From Chimaeribacter californicus (GTDB lineage Bacteria; Pseudomonadota; Gammaproteobacteria; Enterobacterales; Enterobacteriaceae): a DNA stretch of 64,000 nt. This document shows, one piece after another, positions 46,252-56,609 of the stretch. The DNA lies in the NCBI RefSeq assembly GCF_002858675.1, contig NZ_PJZF01000018.1:1-64000 (forward strand), written 5' to 3'. Position 1 is the first letter of the stretch; each line of letters begins with the position of its first letter. Position numbers and translations under genes: made by a program. The notes under the pieces were generated by a model that worked only from the letters and a program-made list of their open reading frames with translations, searched no databases and had not been told where the DNA came from.

Positions 46252-46667
46252 GGCGAAACATCATTCTATAACCTATTGAATAAATTGCTTTTTTAATAAT
46301 TATTAAGAATTATCTTAAATTGATAGGGTTTATGAATGAATTTACCCTTATTGATAGTGCAAAGCAGCTTTACTCCTTTCGGTCATACCCTGTAACGTGC
46401 GCCACACTTTCTTTACGTGTATTGATGGAAATTAACAGGTTCGCTGCCGCTGTTTTTCCAGAAGCCGTCGCGTAAATAACTATGATTTCTGTGCCTTTAT
46501 CCGCGCATTACATCACCTTAAATCAAATTATTATCTTCTGACCGGCACGGCTGTGCATTCTCCGGCCCGGCTGTGACGAGATTTACTGTCACGCACTTTG
46601 TCCTGGGTAATGGGTTATCACAGGGCGGGCAGCGCATGGACACTTTTTATGACCAGATGGACTCCTT
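46252..46667. other. AT-rich leader region of the capsule kpsMT operon
   Basis: This 416-base region holds the promoter and leader of the capsule export and polymer operon. It is AT-rich at 46255-46360, with a perfect palindrome TTAATAATTATTAA (46293-46306), suggestive of H-NS-type control. No exact ops element (GGCGGTAG) is seen; GGCGGGCAGCGC at 46624-46635 is only similar. No gene found. Confidence 0.5.
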
Positions 46668-47444
46668 ATGGCCCGTAGTGGACTGGAAGTACAAAAAGCG
46701 GCAGTTAAGGCCCTGTTTTTACGTGAGATAAAGACACGTTTCGGTAAGTATCGCCTGGGGTATCTGTGGGCGGCGCTGGAGCCGGCAGCGCATATTCTGA
46801 TTATGCTGACGATATTCGGCTACATCATGCACCGCACCATGCCGGATATTTCCTTCCCGGTATTTCTGATCAACGGCATTATTCCCTTCTTTATTTTCAG
46901 CAATATCAGCAACCGTTCCATCGGCGCGATAGAAGCCAACCAGGGCCTGTTTAATTACCGCCCGGTTAAACCGATCGACACCATTGTTGCGCGCGCCGGG
47001 CTGGAGCTGGTGATTTACGGCGTGGTCTACCTGTTGCTGATGCTGGGCGTCGGGTTATTAGGGGAACAGTTTGCCGTTACCCAACTCATCACCCTGATCG
47101 CCACCTGGCTGTTGCTGGTGCTGTTTGCTGCCGGCGTCGGGCTGATTTTTATGGTGGTGGGCAAAAGTTTCCCGGAGACGGAGAAGTTCCTGCCGATCCT
47201 GATCAAGCCGCTTTATTTCATCTCCTGCGTGATGTTCCCGCTGCACAGCATTCCCAAAGAGTACTGGCCCTATTTGCTGTGGAACCCGCTGGTGCATGTG
47301 GTGGAGCTGTGCCGTGAGTCGGTGATGCCCGGTTACGTCAGTGACGGCGTCAGCCTCGGCTACCTGGCGCTCTGCACGCTGGTGGTGCTGTTTATCGGGC
47401 TGGCCCTTTACCGGGTACGCGAAGAGGCCATGCTGACATCATGA
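46668..47444 (+). CDS. kpsM: Capsule ABC transporter permease KpsM
   Basis: KpsM is the inner-membrane permease of ABC-dependent capsule export. The 258-residue protein of the ABC-2 family has six helices, with LFLREIKTRFGKYRLGYLWA at the N-terminus and PLHSIPKEYWPYLLWNPLVHVVELCRE near the last helices, both typical of KpsM/CtrC/BexB. The stop overlaps kpsT as ATGA. It begins the rightward capsule operon. Confidence 0.94.
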   Translation: MARSGLEVQKAAVKALFLREIKTRFGKYRLGYLWAALEPAAHILIMLTIFGYIMHRTMPDISFPVFLINGIIPFFIFSNISNRSIGAIEANQGLFNYRPVKPIDTIVARAGLELVIYGVVYLLLMLGVGLLGEQFAVTQLITLIATWLLLVLFAAGVGLIFMVVGKSFPETEKFLPILIKPLYFISCVMFPLHSIPKEYWPYLLWNPLVHVVELCRESVMPGYVSDGVSLGYLALCTLVVLFIGLALYRVREEAMLTS

Positions 47445-48106
47445 TTACCATTGAGAACCTGACCAAATCTTACCGCACCCCTGCCGGGCGCCATTACGTC
47501 TATAAAGACCTGAACGTGGTATTGCCGGAAGGCAAAAGCGTGGCGCTGGTGGGCCGCAACGGGGCGGGTAAATCCACACTGTTGCGGATGATTGGCGGCA
47601 TCGACCGGCCGGACCATGGCCGGGTGGTGACCAGCAAAAGCATCTCCTGGCCGGTCGGGCTGGCGGGCGGTTTTCAGGGCAGCCTGACCGGCCGTGAAAA
47701 TGTGAAATTTGTGGCGCGCCTCTATGCCCAGGCCTCAGAGCTGAAAGAAAAAGTGGCGTTCGTGGAGGAATTTGCCGAGCTGGGCAAATATTTCGACATG
47801 CCGATTAAAACCTACTCCTCCGGCATGAAATCCCGCCTGGGGTTTGGCCTGAGCATGGCCTTCCGCTTTGACTACTACCTGGTGGACGAAGTCACCGCCG
47901 TGGGTGATGCGCGCTTCAAACAGAAGTGCGCGGAGCTGTTCAAGGCGCGCCATGCCGAATCCAGCTTTCTGATGGTCTCCCACAGCCTCAACAGCCTGCG
48001 CGAGTTCTGCGATGTGGCGCTACTGATCGGCCGGAATAATCAGGTCACCTATTACGATTCCGTGGATGACGCCATCACGGTGTATCAGTTGGAAGAGGGG
48101 CTGTAA
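47441..48106 (+). CDS. kpsT: Capsule ABC transporter ATPase KpsT
   Basis: KpsT powers capsule export with KpsM. The 221-residue ATPase has Walker A GRNGAGKST (about 44-52), the signature-like YSSGMKSRLGFGLSMAF, Walker B DYYLVDEVTAVGD and switch His in MVSHS. This is the short capsule/teichoic-acid subtype. The start overlaps kpsM by four bases. An 81-base gap separates it from the next gene. Confidence 0.95.
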   Translation: MITIENLTKSYRTPAGRHYVYKDLNVVLPEGKSVALVGRNGAGKSTLLRMIGGIDRPDHGRVVTSKSISWPVGLAGGFQGSLTGRENVKFVARLYAQASELKEKVAFVEEFAELGKYFDMPIKTYSSGMKSRLGFGLSMAFRFDYYLVDEVTAVGDARFKQKCAELFKARHAESSFLMVSHSLNSLREFCDVALLIGRNNQVTYYDSVDDAITVYQLEEGL

Positions 48107-48187
48107 TAGAAGAAGCACTGCTCTCTTTATCTCCGCGGCATCAGCAAGACATAAGCTTGCTTTTTACTCTCAGGGAAATGGGCCTAC

Positions 48188-49282
48188 ATGCGTAAGCTAA
48201 AAAAATTCGTTAAAAGTCCCTCACTTTTTTTACGGGATTATTTCAATAAGCGTTACCCGATTGTGCGCAATGAGATTAATTGCCCTCAGGAAGAGGAGCG
48301 TATTTTAATTGCGCATGATGATGCCCTGGAAAGCCTGATTGCGGTTAATTTCCCCATTGATGTGGTATTCACCTGGGTAGATAACAGCGATCCACAATGG
48401 CAACAACGCTATCAGCACCATAAAGGTCAGGCAGGAACTAACGTAGGACGGTATGCCACGGATGCTGCACGCTTCAGTAACCATGACGAACTCTACTATT
48501 CTCTGAAAAGCGTGCAGAAACATCTTCCATGGGTGCGTAATATCTTTATCGTGACAGATAATCAGGTGCCTGCCTGGTTCAAACCCTCTGCACAGGTCAC
48601 ACTTGTTGATCATCGCGATATTATGGATGAAGCCTGCTTACCGACTTTTAACTCCCATGTTATTGAAGCGCATTTACACCGTATTCCCGGCCTGGCCGAG
48701 CACTTTATCTATTTCAACGATGACGTCTTCGTCGCGCGCAATTTAGCCGCCGGCCATTTCTTCAAGGGAAATGGTATAGCCTCATTGTTTGTTTCATCGA
48801 AAAGTTTGCAGTCCATGCAACAAAGGGGCATTTCCACGCCTACCCTGTCAGCCTCGTTGCATTGTCAAACGTTGCTTGCTGCGCATCACCAGCACTTTAT
48901 TGACACCCCCCTAGTCCACACCTATATCCCATTACGTAAAAGCATGTTTGAAGAGAGCTGGAGGTTGTATCGCAAGGAGATTGATGCGTTTATTTCTAAT
49001 AAATTCCGGACCGATCAGGATTTGAATCTGGCAACGTTCCTGGTTCCCTGGCTGACCTATATCTACGGGCAGGCAGTACCGGCACGTGATATTTGTTACT
49101 ACTTTAATATCCGTTCCCCTGCGGCCACCAGCCATTACCGCGCCCTGCGCGCCGGTAAGCGCACTGGTCTGCTTCCTCACTCATTTTGTGCCAATGATTT
49201 CAATACCCAAAAGCCCCCGCTGGCCAATTACCACGCCTTATTGAATTCTGCACTTCAGTACCACATTGAAAACGAGAATTAA
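48188..49282 (+). CDS. Stealth-family capsule hexose-1-phosphate transferase
   Basis: Stealth proteins transfer sugar-1-phosphates and build phosphodiester-linked capsules. The 364-residue protein shows the conserved regions: [16 protein letters not shown] (CR1, about 57-72), [28 protein letters not shown] (CR2, about 98-125), [13 protein letters not shown], and a histidine-rich C-terminal part. The N-terminal arm [16 protein letters not shown] resembles that of the next protein. Base composition is distinctly AT-richer than flanking housekeeping genes, as is usual for region 2 of capsule loci. Donor and acceptor sugars cannot be told. Confidence 0.88.
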   Translation: MRKLKKFVKSPSLFLRDYFNKRYPIVRNEINCPQEEERILIAHDDALESLIAVNFPIDVVFTWVDNSDPQWQQRYQHHKGQAGTNVGRYATDAARFSNHDELYYSLKSVQKHLPWVRNIFIVTDNQVPAWFKPSAQVTLVDHRDIMDEACLPTFNSHVIEAHLHRIPGLAEHFIYFNDDVFVARNLAAGHFFKGNGIASLFVSSKSLQSMQQRGISTPTLSASLHCQTLLAAHHQHFIDTPLVHTYIPLRKSMFEESWRLYRKEIDAFISNKFRTDQDLNLATFLVPWLTYIYGQAVPARDICYYFNIRSPAATSHYRALRAGKRTGLLPHSFCANDFNTQKPPLANYHALLNSALQYHIENEN

Positions 49283-49283
49283 C

Positions 49284-52200
49284 ATGTTTAACAGAAAGCT
49301 ACGCAAACTTTTCCGTGATCCAAAGCTTTTTTTCTCTGATATGCTGCTAAAGCAACATAAAAAAGTCGCGGCGGTAAAACCTAAAAAATATGATGGTAAA
49401 CACCACTTTACAGTAGTGTCGGCAATTTATAACGTAGGGCGTTATCTGGAAGAGTATTTCCAGAGCCTGATAGCGCAGCGGCTGGACTTCAGAACTCATA
49501 TTCATTTGGTGCTGGTTGATGATGGCTCTACCGATGATTCGGCAGAGATCATTAAGCGGTGGCAGGCGAAGTACCCGAAAAATATTACCTATCTCTGGAA
49601 AGAAAATGGCGGGCAAGCTTCAGCGCGCAACCTTGGGCTGCAGCATGTTAATACCGAATGGGTCACTTTCATTGATCCGGATGACTTTGTCGATAAAGAG
49701 TATTTCTTTGCAGCAGATGCCTTTGCCTCAGCCCATGCAAACAGTAACCTGCACATGATGGCATGTAATTTCGTCTTCTATTTTGACGAGACTAACATGA
49801 TCAAAGATACCCATCCGCTGAAATACCGTTTTGCAGGTGGGGACAAGCTTTTCCCGCTCGATGCCCTGAAAAAACAGCTGCAGTTATCAGCCAGTACCGC
49901 GATTTTCCGCACTGCCAATATTATTAAACATCAGCTTCAGTTTAATGCTGAGATTAAGCCCAGCTTTGAAGACGCCCATTTCGTTGCGCACTATTTGATG
50001 TCAGTAGGCACCGGCAGCGCCGGGTTCTTAAAATCTGCCCGCTATTACTACCGTAAACGCGGTGACGGCACCTCCACCCTGGACACCTCCTGGGAAAAGC
50101 CCGGTCTGTTTGATGCAGTTCTGGAAAAGGGGTGCCTCGACATCCTGAACCGCTATCAGGAAAAAGGCCTGCCGGTGCCTTACCATGTGCAGCTAACCAT
50201 GGCCTACCATCTTATTTGGTATATCAAGCGGCTGCACTCTCAGCCTCATGCGCTTAATTTCCTTACCGAGGCTCAGAAAAAGAAATTTTATCGGCTGGTG
50301 GATGAGATCTACTCGCGGATAGATACCCAAACTATTATGGAGTTTGATCTGGCCGGGAGCTGGTTCTTCCATAAGGTAGGGATCCTGGGCTGCTTTAAAA
50401 ATAGCGATCCCGCGTTTCAGATTGTGTATATCGAATCTTACGATGCACCAAAAAAACTGGTCCAGCTACGTTATTTCACCCGGGCAGCAGGACTGGAAGC
50501 GATCTCGGTCAATGGCAAAGATTGCGTGCCCCACTACGTTAAGACCATGAACCACCCCTTTGGCGAGCGGCTTTTTGTGCAAGAGCGCAGGTTATGGGTG
50601 CCGCTGGAAGAGAATAGCCTGCTGAAGATAACGATCAATAACGTGCCTACTCGCCTTTCGCTGGCCGGTAAGCATCATCAACAGGGGCTTAAAGGCAACC
50701 TCATCACCCAGCATTTTCGCGATCAAAAACCGGACTACGTGAAAAAAGGTAAATTTGATGACTACTGGCTGTTGATGGATCGTGAAACACAGGCTGATGA
50801 CAATGCGGAGCATCTGTATCGCTATATCCGGGATAACCATCCTGAGCAAAAAATCATTTTTGCCCTCAGCGAGCATTCGCACGACTGGGCGCGATTAGAC
50901 CGGGAAGGGTTTAATCTTGTCGCATTTGGCAGCACCCGGCATGAGGCAGTCCTGAAGAGTTGTGCAAAAATCATCAGCTCTCATGCAGATCAGTGTGTAG
51001 TAAATTACCTTGGGCCTAAAATGCTATCAGGCCGCCACTTTATCTTCTTACAACATGGTGTAATTAAGGATGACCTCTCAGTCTGGCTGAATCAAAAAGA
51101 ACATATTGACTGTTTCGTCACCTCCTCTAAAGCGGAGTATTTATCAGTTTGTGGTGAAGGTTCACCTTATAAATACGGTAAAAAAGAAGTCGTATTGTCC
51201 GGTCTGCCCCGTTATGACCAATTGGTAAATAATCAGAAAGTTAACGGAAAAATGTTGCTGATTATGCCGACCTGGCGCTCCAACATTGTAGGTGCCGGCA
51301 ATGGTGCTGGTCATGAGCGGGAGATTAACCCTGATTTTATGTCTACCCGTTTTGCCCAAGCCTGGATGTCATTACTCAATGCGCCAGAATTAGCGCAGCT
51401 CACTAAAAAATATGGCTATCAGGTGGTATTTTTCCCTCATGCTAACCTGACCCCTTACCTGCCGAAATTCCAGGTACCTGATTACATCAGCGTTATGGGC
51501 CATGCAGATATGGCTATTCAGACACTTTTTAAGCAGGCCACATTTATGCTGACGGATTACTCCTCCGTAGCATTTGATATGGCGGTACAGCGCAAGCCTT
51601 CAATTTATTATCAATTTGATGAAGATGAAGTCTTTTCTGGTGGTCACACTTATCGAAAAGGCTATTTCAGCTACCGGGAAAATGGGTTTGGCCCGGTTGT
51701 CACGGAACAATCTGATGTACTGGCCGAACTGGATACCATGATGGCACGCGGGGGCCTGACCCTTCCTGCTATTCAGCAACGTATTGAAGAGACGTTCCCG
51801 CACCGGGATGGCGGCAACTGCGCCAGAACCTACCGCGCAATTGTCGCCCTCGACCAACCGTTGACAGAGGGTGCAATTGATACAGAAATCCTTGAAAGCT
51901 ATGCCCGGCAGGCATCCCAATACCGGCAATGGGCGCTGGCTACGGCACGCTGGTCACAGCTGGTGGAGCAAGGTAGCGCAGAACAGCGACAACACGCCCG
52001 GCTTCCGCTGCTGACGGCCCTGCGCGAGGGCGGAAAAATTGGCGAGGCCCTGCACTATCTGGCGAACGCCTTCACCGTTGAAGAGAGGGAAAGCAACAAC
52101 ATCCTGATCGGCGAGGAAGCAAACCTGCATATGGCCTGTCGCCAATGGCAAAAGGCTGCCGCCTGCTGGCAGGTGTTGCCGGTTCTGACTCCGCCAGAGC

Positions 52201-53099
52201 TGCTGGCACATATGCAATCTGTTGCTGAGCAAGGCGATGTTGCTGTACTGCGTAAAATTGTCCGTCACCAGCGCCGGCACTATGATACGGCAGCGCTTAA
52301 TGTGATGTCAGATGTCTGGGCTGCTATTGCCGCAGGTGACCATGACCATGCATTGACATTACTGGACGCGCACGTGGCCGGTTTTACAGAAGAAGAGCGC
52401 ATGGCCTGCCGGGTCGATCTGCTTCGTTGCCGCCTTAACCGGGAAAAAGGTGAGTTTGCACCGGCACTGGAAGCCTTGAAAAAGTGTCAGACCCAGGGTA
52501 ACGCCGGTATCAGCGCTGATATTGAGCTGGCACTGATTGCCGCGCAGCAAAAGCGCTGGAAGGAAGTGGAAGCCGCCGTGCTGAAAACTGGCTTGACGGT
52601 GGATCAGCAGGACAGTGCGCTGGTATTGGCATATCTGCAAGCGCTGCGTCATCAGAAAAAGCATGACGTACTGCACGCTTATCTCGCACAGTTACCGGAA
52701 CAGCACTCACGGCATGCTTTGCTTTTACCGGAGTTAGGCGAAGCATTTATTGCCCTGAAGCTATGGAATAAGGCCGCAGAAGTGTGGATGGCGTTACTCG
52801 ACGACGAACCCCAGGCGTATTACCGGCTGGCTTATACCTATCGGATGCTGGGCATGGCGGAAGAAGGCCTGGCTCTGCTGTTAGGCAGCCACAACGGTAT
52901 GCCGGGCGATTTGGACGAGTGGCTATTACGGGCGGAACTGGCACAACTGGCAGGAGATTGGCAGGAAGCGAGCCATGCCTGGTCATCGGTTTTGCGCTAC
53001 TACCCAGATAATGCCCCGGCGGAAAGCTGGGATCGGCTTTACCATGCCGAGTTAATCAGCTCAATGCGTGGGTTAAAGATACTGGAAAAGAATAACTGA
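49284..53099 (+). CDS. Giant capsule polymerase: GT2 + CDP-glycerol-phosphotransferase-like + TPR domains
   Basis: This 1271-residue multidomain protein has an N-terminal basic arm RKLRKLFRDPKLFFSD (about 4-19). A GT2 domain follows (about 42-300) with VDDGSTDDS, NGGQASARNLGL and DPDDF. A CDP-glycerol glycerophosphotransferase-like domain (about 490-840) has LQHGVIKDDLS near 590, FFPHANL near 720 and LTDYSSVAFDMA near 756. The last 400 residues are helical, TPR-like repeats. Such fusions make teichoic-acid-like or phosphodiester capsule chains. The ATG at 49284 starts one base after the Stealth gene stop; an ATG at 49266 is possible. With Stealth it seems to be the whole polymer-specific region. 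Confidence 0.85.
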   Translation: MFNRKLRKLFRDPKLFFSDMLLKQHKKVAAVKPKKYDGKHHFTVVSAIYNVGRYLEEYFQSLIAQRLDFRTHIHLVLVDDGSTDDSAEIIKRWQAKYPKNITYLWKENGGQASARNLGLQHVNTEWVTFIDPDDFVDKEYFFAADAFASAHANSNLHMMACNFVFYFDETNMIKDTHPLKYRFAGGDKLFPLDALKKQLQLSASTAIFRTANIIKHQLQFNAEIKPSFEDAHFVAHYLMSVGTGSAGFLKSARYYYRKRGDGTSTLDTSWEKPGLFDAVLEKGCLDILNRYQEKGLPVPYHVQLTMAYHLIWYIKRLHSQPHALNFLTEAQKKKFYRLVDEIYSRIDTQTIMEFDLAGSWFFHKVGILGCFKNSDPAFQIVYIESYDAPKKLVQLRYFTRAAGLEAISVNGKDCVPHYVKTMNHPFGERLFVQERRLWVPLEENSLLKITINNVPTRLSLAGKHHQQGLKGNLITQHFRDQKPDYVKKGKFDDYWLLMDRETQADDNAEHLYRYIRDNHPEQKIIFALSEHSHDWARLDREGFNLVAFGSTRHEAVLKSCAKIISSHADQCVVNYLGPKMLSGRHFIFLQHGVIKDDLSVWLNQKEHIDCFVTSSKAEYLSVCGEGSPYKYGKKEVVLSGLPRYDQLVNNQKVNGKMLLIMPTWRSNIVGAGNGAGHEREINPDFMSTRFAQAWMSLLNAPELAQLTKKYGYQVVFFPHANLTPYLPKFQVPDYISVMGHADMAIQTLFKQATFMLTDYSSVAFDMAVQRKPSIYYQFDEDEVFSGGHTYRKGYFSYRENGFGPVVTEQSDVLAELDTMMARGGLTLPAIQQRIEETFPHRDGGNCARTYRAIVALDQPLTEGAIDTEILESYARQASQYRQWALATARWSQLVEQGSAEQRQHARLPLLTALREGGKIGEALHYLANAFTVEERESNNILIGEEANLHMACRQWQKAAACWQVLPVLTPPELLAHMQSVAEQGDVAVLRKIVRHQRRHYDTAALNVMSDVWAAIAAGDHDHALTLLDAHVAGFTEEERMACRVDLLRCRLNREKGEFAPALEALKKCQTQGNAGISADIELALIAAQQKRWKEVEAAVLKTGLTVDQQDSALVLAYLQALRHQKKHDVLHAYLAQLPEQHSRHALLLPELGEAFIALKLWNKAAEVWMALLDDEPQAYYRLAYTYRMLGMAEEGLALLLGSHNGMPGDLDEWLLRAELAQLAGDWQEASHAWSSVLRYYPDNAPAESWDRLYHAELISSMRGLKILEKNN

Positions 53100-53107
53100 T
53101 GTTCCTC

Positions 53108-53133
53108 ACGTGGCTGCCTTCCGGCAGCCACGT
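53108..53133. terminator. Stem-loop between convergent capsule operons
   Basis: ACGTGGCTGCC / GGCAGCCACGT is an 11-pair perfect stem with loop TTCC, located 9 bases after the polymerase stop. The following T tract is poor, so termination is likely but not certain. Confidence 0.6.
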
Positions 53134-53192
53134 TCCCCATTTCATACAGATTGCGCGCCTCCTATTCTTGTCGGTTCCGCATCATGTCAGGA

Positions 53193-54446
53193 CTACAATG
53201 TCTCTTGCTGTTCCTTTTGCGAATCCAATGCGTCAGCCCCTGGGGCGGGTTTGTCAGGGATGAAGTGATAATTCTCCCCATAATAAACTGCGTTGATTTG
53301 GGTAGTATTCAGCAGATAGGTGCGGAACTGCTTAAACAGTTTCATATCCGGTTTGAAATCTGATCCCCAGAACTGGTTCAGGTGCCCCTGAAACGTCAGC
53401 CCGCGTATGTCATAAAGCGCCCTGCCCATCACCTTAAGCGGTTTATTATGAATAAGTGCGGAAATCCCAGCTGTGCTGTTAATGGTCACCACCCCTCTGG
53501 CATGATTCAGCAATTCCGGCATCGGCAGATCGTGGACGTAAAACACCCGTCGGCTGACCTTGTGCTGTTCACTCAGGCGGCGAATCAGCGGGCCATAAAG
53601 CCGGTGGCCGCGATCCATCGGGTGGTGTTTAATTACCAGAGACTGATCCGCCGGGGCTTTTTTGGCAAAAGAGTAAATCACATCATTGATATAGTCGCGT
53701 ACATCATGATAGGGGCTATGGTGACGGATCTGGCTGTCATTATAAACCTGGAGGATGGCCAGATAATATCGCTGATCAAGCGTGGAGCGCAGCCTGGGCA
53801 TAATATCCCGTTGACGGAATCCATACCAATATTTCCGGCAGGCGGCCCTGAGCCAGCAACGGCCCTCATAAACTGGGGAAAACGATTTATGGTGCCGGTA
53901 TTGTGGAAAATTCTTGCGCTGCCAGCTCCCCATCAAATAATAGGTAATGGCATGCCCTATCCTCAATGAAAAAGAGGGGGAAAGATCGGTGACGTCCATA
54001 GATATCTGGGGAGGTAACTGCCGGTAGAACTCTCCCTCACGCGGTATGCTGGAAAAGGCATTGACGCCCCCTTGCTCTACAGTAATAAAGTGTGGCCGGA
54101 GGTAGCCCTCTTCAAATGCCAGGAAACGGATCCCTTTTGCCTGTGCCCAACGTTTTGCTTCACGGTGCAAGGGGCGGCAATCACCAAAGCAGAGTATCGT
54201 GTCAAAATCATAATGACGATAGACCTCTTTCAGCCAGCCGGGAAACTCTTTGGGGGTGGCCCGATAAGGAAGCACCGTGCGTTGGCGACAATAAAACTGA
54301 TCTCCCCCATTAAATACCACATTGACAGTCTCCCGCCCGAGCGTTTCCAGCCACTGTGCCACATCACTGAAAAATGGGCCCATTGGCCCTTGCAACAGCA
54401 GGTATTTCTTACCAGAAAGTAATAAAGTGACGGCGCTATTTTCCAT
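53193..54446 (-). CDS. kpsS: Capsule Kdo-linker transferase KpsS
   Basis: KpsS adds the first beta-Kdo to the phosphatidylglycerol anchor of ABC-dependent capsules. The 417-residue protein has family features: LLLQGPMGPFF, FNGGDQFY, CFGDCRPLHREAKRWA, FEEGYLRPHFIT, IKHHPMDRGHRLY and GVVTINSTAGISAL. The ATG at 54446 yields the usual start; the frame is open to 54476. It is the last gene of kpsFEDCS and meets the polymerase gene head-on. Confidence 0.92.
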   Translation of the reverse strand: MENSAVTLLLSGKKYLLLQGPMGPFFSDVAQWLETLGRETVNVVFNGGDQFYCRQRTVLPYRATPKEFPGWLKEVYRHYDFDTILCFGDCRPLHREAKRWAQAKGIRFLAFEEGYLRPHFITVEQGGVNAFSSIPREGEFYRQLPPQISMDVTDLSPSFSLRIGHAITYYLMGSWQRKNFPQYRHHKSFSPVYEGRCWLRAACRKYWYGFRQRDIMPRLRSTLDQRYYLAILQVYNDSQIRHHSPYHDVRDYINDVIYSFAKKAPADQSLVIKHHPMDRGHRLYGPLIRRLSEQHKVSRRVFYVHDLPMPELLNHARGVVTINSTAGISALIHNKPLKVMGRALYDIRGLTFQGHLNQFWGSDFKPDMKLFKQFRTYLLNTTQINAVYYGENYHFIPDKPAPGADALDSQKEQQETL

Positions 54447-54539
54447 ATACACCAACGTGAAAAAGCCAGGCCCCATTTATGAACCTTATTTATTATTCAT
54501 GCCTTCAGCTGTACCGCATCATTGGCATGGCCAGATTAA

Positions 54540-56600
54540 TTAAAGGTGTTGGGCGGCGTTATAATTTAATTTGACTTTAATCAGCATTTTTATCTTTTTA
54601 TACGCATTGATGGCGCTGCTGAATTTTCTTTTTGCAATAAACATCTCTCCACGCGGGAGCATTTCCAGATAAGTTGCGGCGGCTTCCGCAGTAATAGGTT
54701 TGCCGGTAGCCGGGTGAATATAACTGGGGTAGCGGATCAGCGCCTGATACACCAGCTCATCCAGCGTTATTTTGCGTGTACGCCGCGAACACGGGTATTC
54801 ATCCTGCGTTAATCCCCAGCCGGCATAGAAGGGAATGCCATAACAGGTCACCGGCTTGCCGTGCATCAGCGCTTCAAAGCCAGCCAGTGATGTCAGGGTG
54901 TGTACCTCATCTGCTGCCCGGATACAGTGGATAATATCGGCATCCAGCACCATTTCATTAGCCCAGCGCGCCACATCTTGTGCGGCTATGGCACCTTTAC
55001 GGTTACCGGCCAATACATCCGGGTGAGGTTTATAGAGGATATAGGCGTCCGGGTTACGTTCCCGTACCGTCCGCAGTAATGCGCTGTTGCTGCAGATCCC
55101 TACGGTGCCGGTCAGGATCGAGGCATCATCCTCAACCTGCCCCGGCACCAACAGCAGCCGCTTACCGGCAGCCGCCGGCGGCCGTGAAAAGGCGGCGCCC
55201 AGGTTGTATTTACTCAGGCGGGCGGCCAGCAGGCGTCGGCGGAGCGCGGCCGCCCGCTCATGCTGGCTGCCTGTCAACGCACCGCGATTCAGCAACGTTT
55301 CCAAATCGCTTGGCCGGGTAGCGTCGTAATAGATGCCGCACTTATCCAATACCAGCGACAGGGGTGGATGCAGATGGGAACCCAGCCCGGCGGAACGCAG
55401 GAAGCCATCCTCCATGCGCCAGACCGGCAATGCTGCGTCGTAACCGGCATTCTGCCACTGCTGCTCCCCTTTGATGCCCCACACCACCCCGGCTGTGGCC
55501 CCTTTAAGCGATGGGCTGAACCGCAGCTGATTATCCGGCGTCTGCAAAAAGGGGGATAAAATGGTCCGTTTCCACATAGAGAGGCCAGGTGCCACCAGCG
55601 TTCCTTGCCGTGCGCGGCAATGATCGCGCGCCATACCCAGCCACATCAGTAAATCATTCAGCGTGCCTGCTTTGCCGCTTTGCGGATCGAGGTAGCGGCT
55701 GTAACGCAGGTAGGCGGCGGCAAACAGATCGGGCAGGGTTGCCCGGCCTCGGCGCAGAGACAGGGATGAAGCCTGGGGGTGGCGATCTTCCGTCAACCCC
55801 CAACCGGCATACCATGGCAGCCCAAAACAGGTGACGTTTTTTCCGGCCATGAGCGCTTCAAACCCATATTGGGAAGTCACCACATAAACCCGGCTGACAT
55901 ACTGCAGCAAAGAGTATGGGCTGGCATTGCAGGTCAGCAGCGTAACGCGTGGGTGCCGTTCAGCTGCCTTGCGGGCAGCCTCAGCCAGATAGCCGGCTTT
56001 TTTACCGTGCAAGACATCCGGATGGACTTTGACCCAAATTGTCGCGTCCGGATTCTCCTCCAGGGCCGTCTCCAGCATCCGGATAAAATCCTCCGGCCCT
56101 GCCCCGCCATGCGTTACCGCCTTGTCTCCAAAGGTCTGATCGACTATCAGCACCACCTCTCCGTCCGGCACCACACCACAGTAAGGCGGGGCCTGATTAT
56201 ATTTAGAGAGGTCAAGCCGGGTGATCGTTTCCATTGCCTCACTGGCCTGCGGATACAGCAACGCATTGCCCGCCTGATCCTGGATCAGGTATTCCAGTGT
56301 GCTGGGTTGGGCGGCATCGTAATAGATGCCAGCCTGATCCACCACGATGGAGTACGGCGGGCTTCCGGCTACACCCAATCCGAGTGAACGGATAAACCCA
56401 TCCTCAAGCCGCCAGACCGGCATCCCCCGGCGGCGGGCCACGGCCACTGCCTTATGCCCGCTGGGGCGATGCCCCCAGACGGCAATGGCGCTGACCGATG
56501 CCGGAACCCGCCGGTAGGACGCCAGCCTGGCTACCCCTTCCGGCAGGAGTTGCCCGAGATGGGGAATACGCGCAATACCTGCCGAAAAGATGCCGATCAT
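54540..56600 (-). CDS. kpsC: Capsule Kdo-linker transferase KpsC
   Basis: KpsC extends the poly-Kdo linker with alternating beta-Kdo bonds. The 686-residue protein has two related transferase halves. Each has a [14 protein letters not shown] / [14 protein letters not shown] motif, an IYYDA(A/T)xPS segment, a KxHPDVL motif and a [11 protein letters not shown] / [11 protein letters not shown] signature, so both modules look intact. E. coli KpsC is of similar length (675). It lies between kpsD and kpsS. Confidence 0.94.
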   Translation of the reverse strand: MIGIFSAGIARIPHLGQLLPEGVARLASYRRVPASVSAIAVWGHRPSGHKAVAVARRRGMPVWRLEDGFIRSLGLGVAGSPPYSIVVDQAGIYYDAAQPSTLEYLIQDQAGNALLYPQASEAMETITRLDLSKYNQAPPYCGVVPDGEVVLIVDQTFGDKAVTHGGAGPEDFIRMLETALEENPDATIWVKVHPDVLHGKKAGYLAEAARKAAERHPRVTLLTCNASPYSLLQYVSRVYVVTSQYGFEALMAGKNVTCFGLPWYAGWGLTEDRHPQASSLSLRRGRATLPDLFAAAYLRYSRYLDPQSGKAGTLNDLLMWLGMARDHCRARQGTLVAPGLSMWKRTILSPFLQTPDNQLRFSPSLKGATAGVVWGIKGEQQWQNAGYDAALPVWRMEDGFLRSAGLGSHLHPPLSLVLDKCGIYYDATRPSDLETLLNRGALTGSQHERAAALRRRLLAARLSKYNLGAAFSRPPAAAGKRLLLVPGQVEDDASILTGTVGICSNSALLRTVRERNPDAYILYKPHPDVLAGNRKGAIAAQDVARWANEMVLDADIIHCIRAADEVHTLTSLAGFEALMHGKPVTCYGIPFYAGWGLTQDEYPCSRRTRKITLDELVYQALIRYPSYIHPATGKPITAEAAATYLEMLPRGEMFIAKRKFSSAINAYKKIKMLIKVKLNYNAAQHL

Positions 56601-56609
56601 CCCCTCTCC

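Noticed and set aside
46624-46635. An ops/JUMPstart-like element upstream of kpsM
   Set aside because: GGCGGGCAGCGC does not match GGCGGTAG exactly, and the surrounding JUMPstart sequence is absent.
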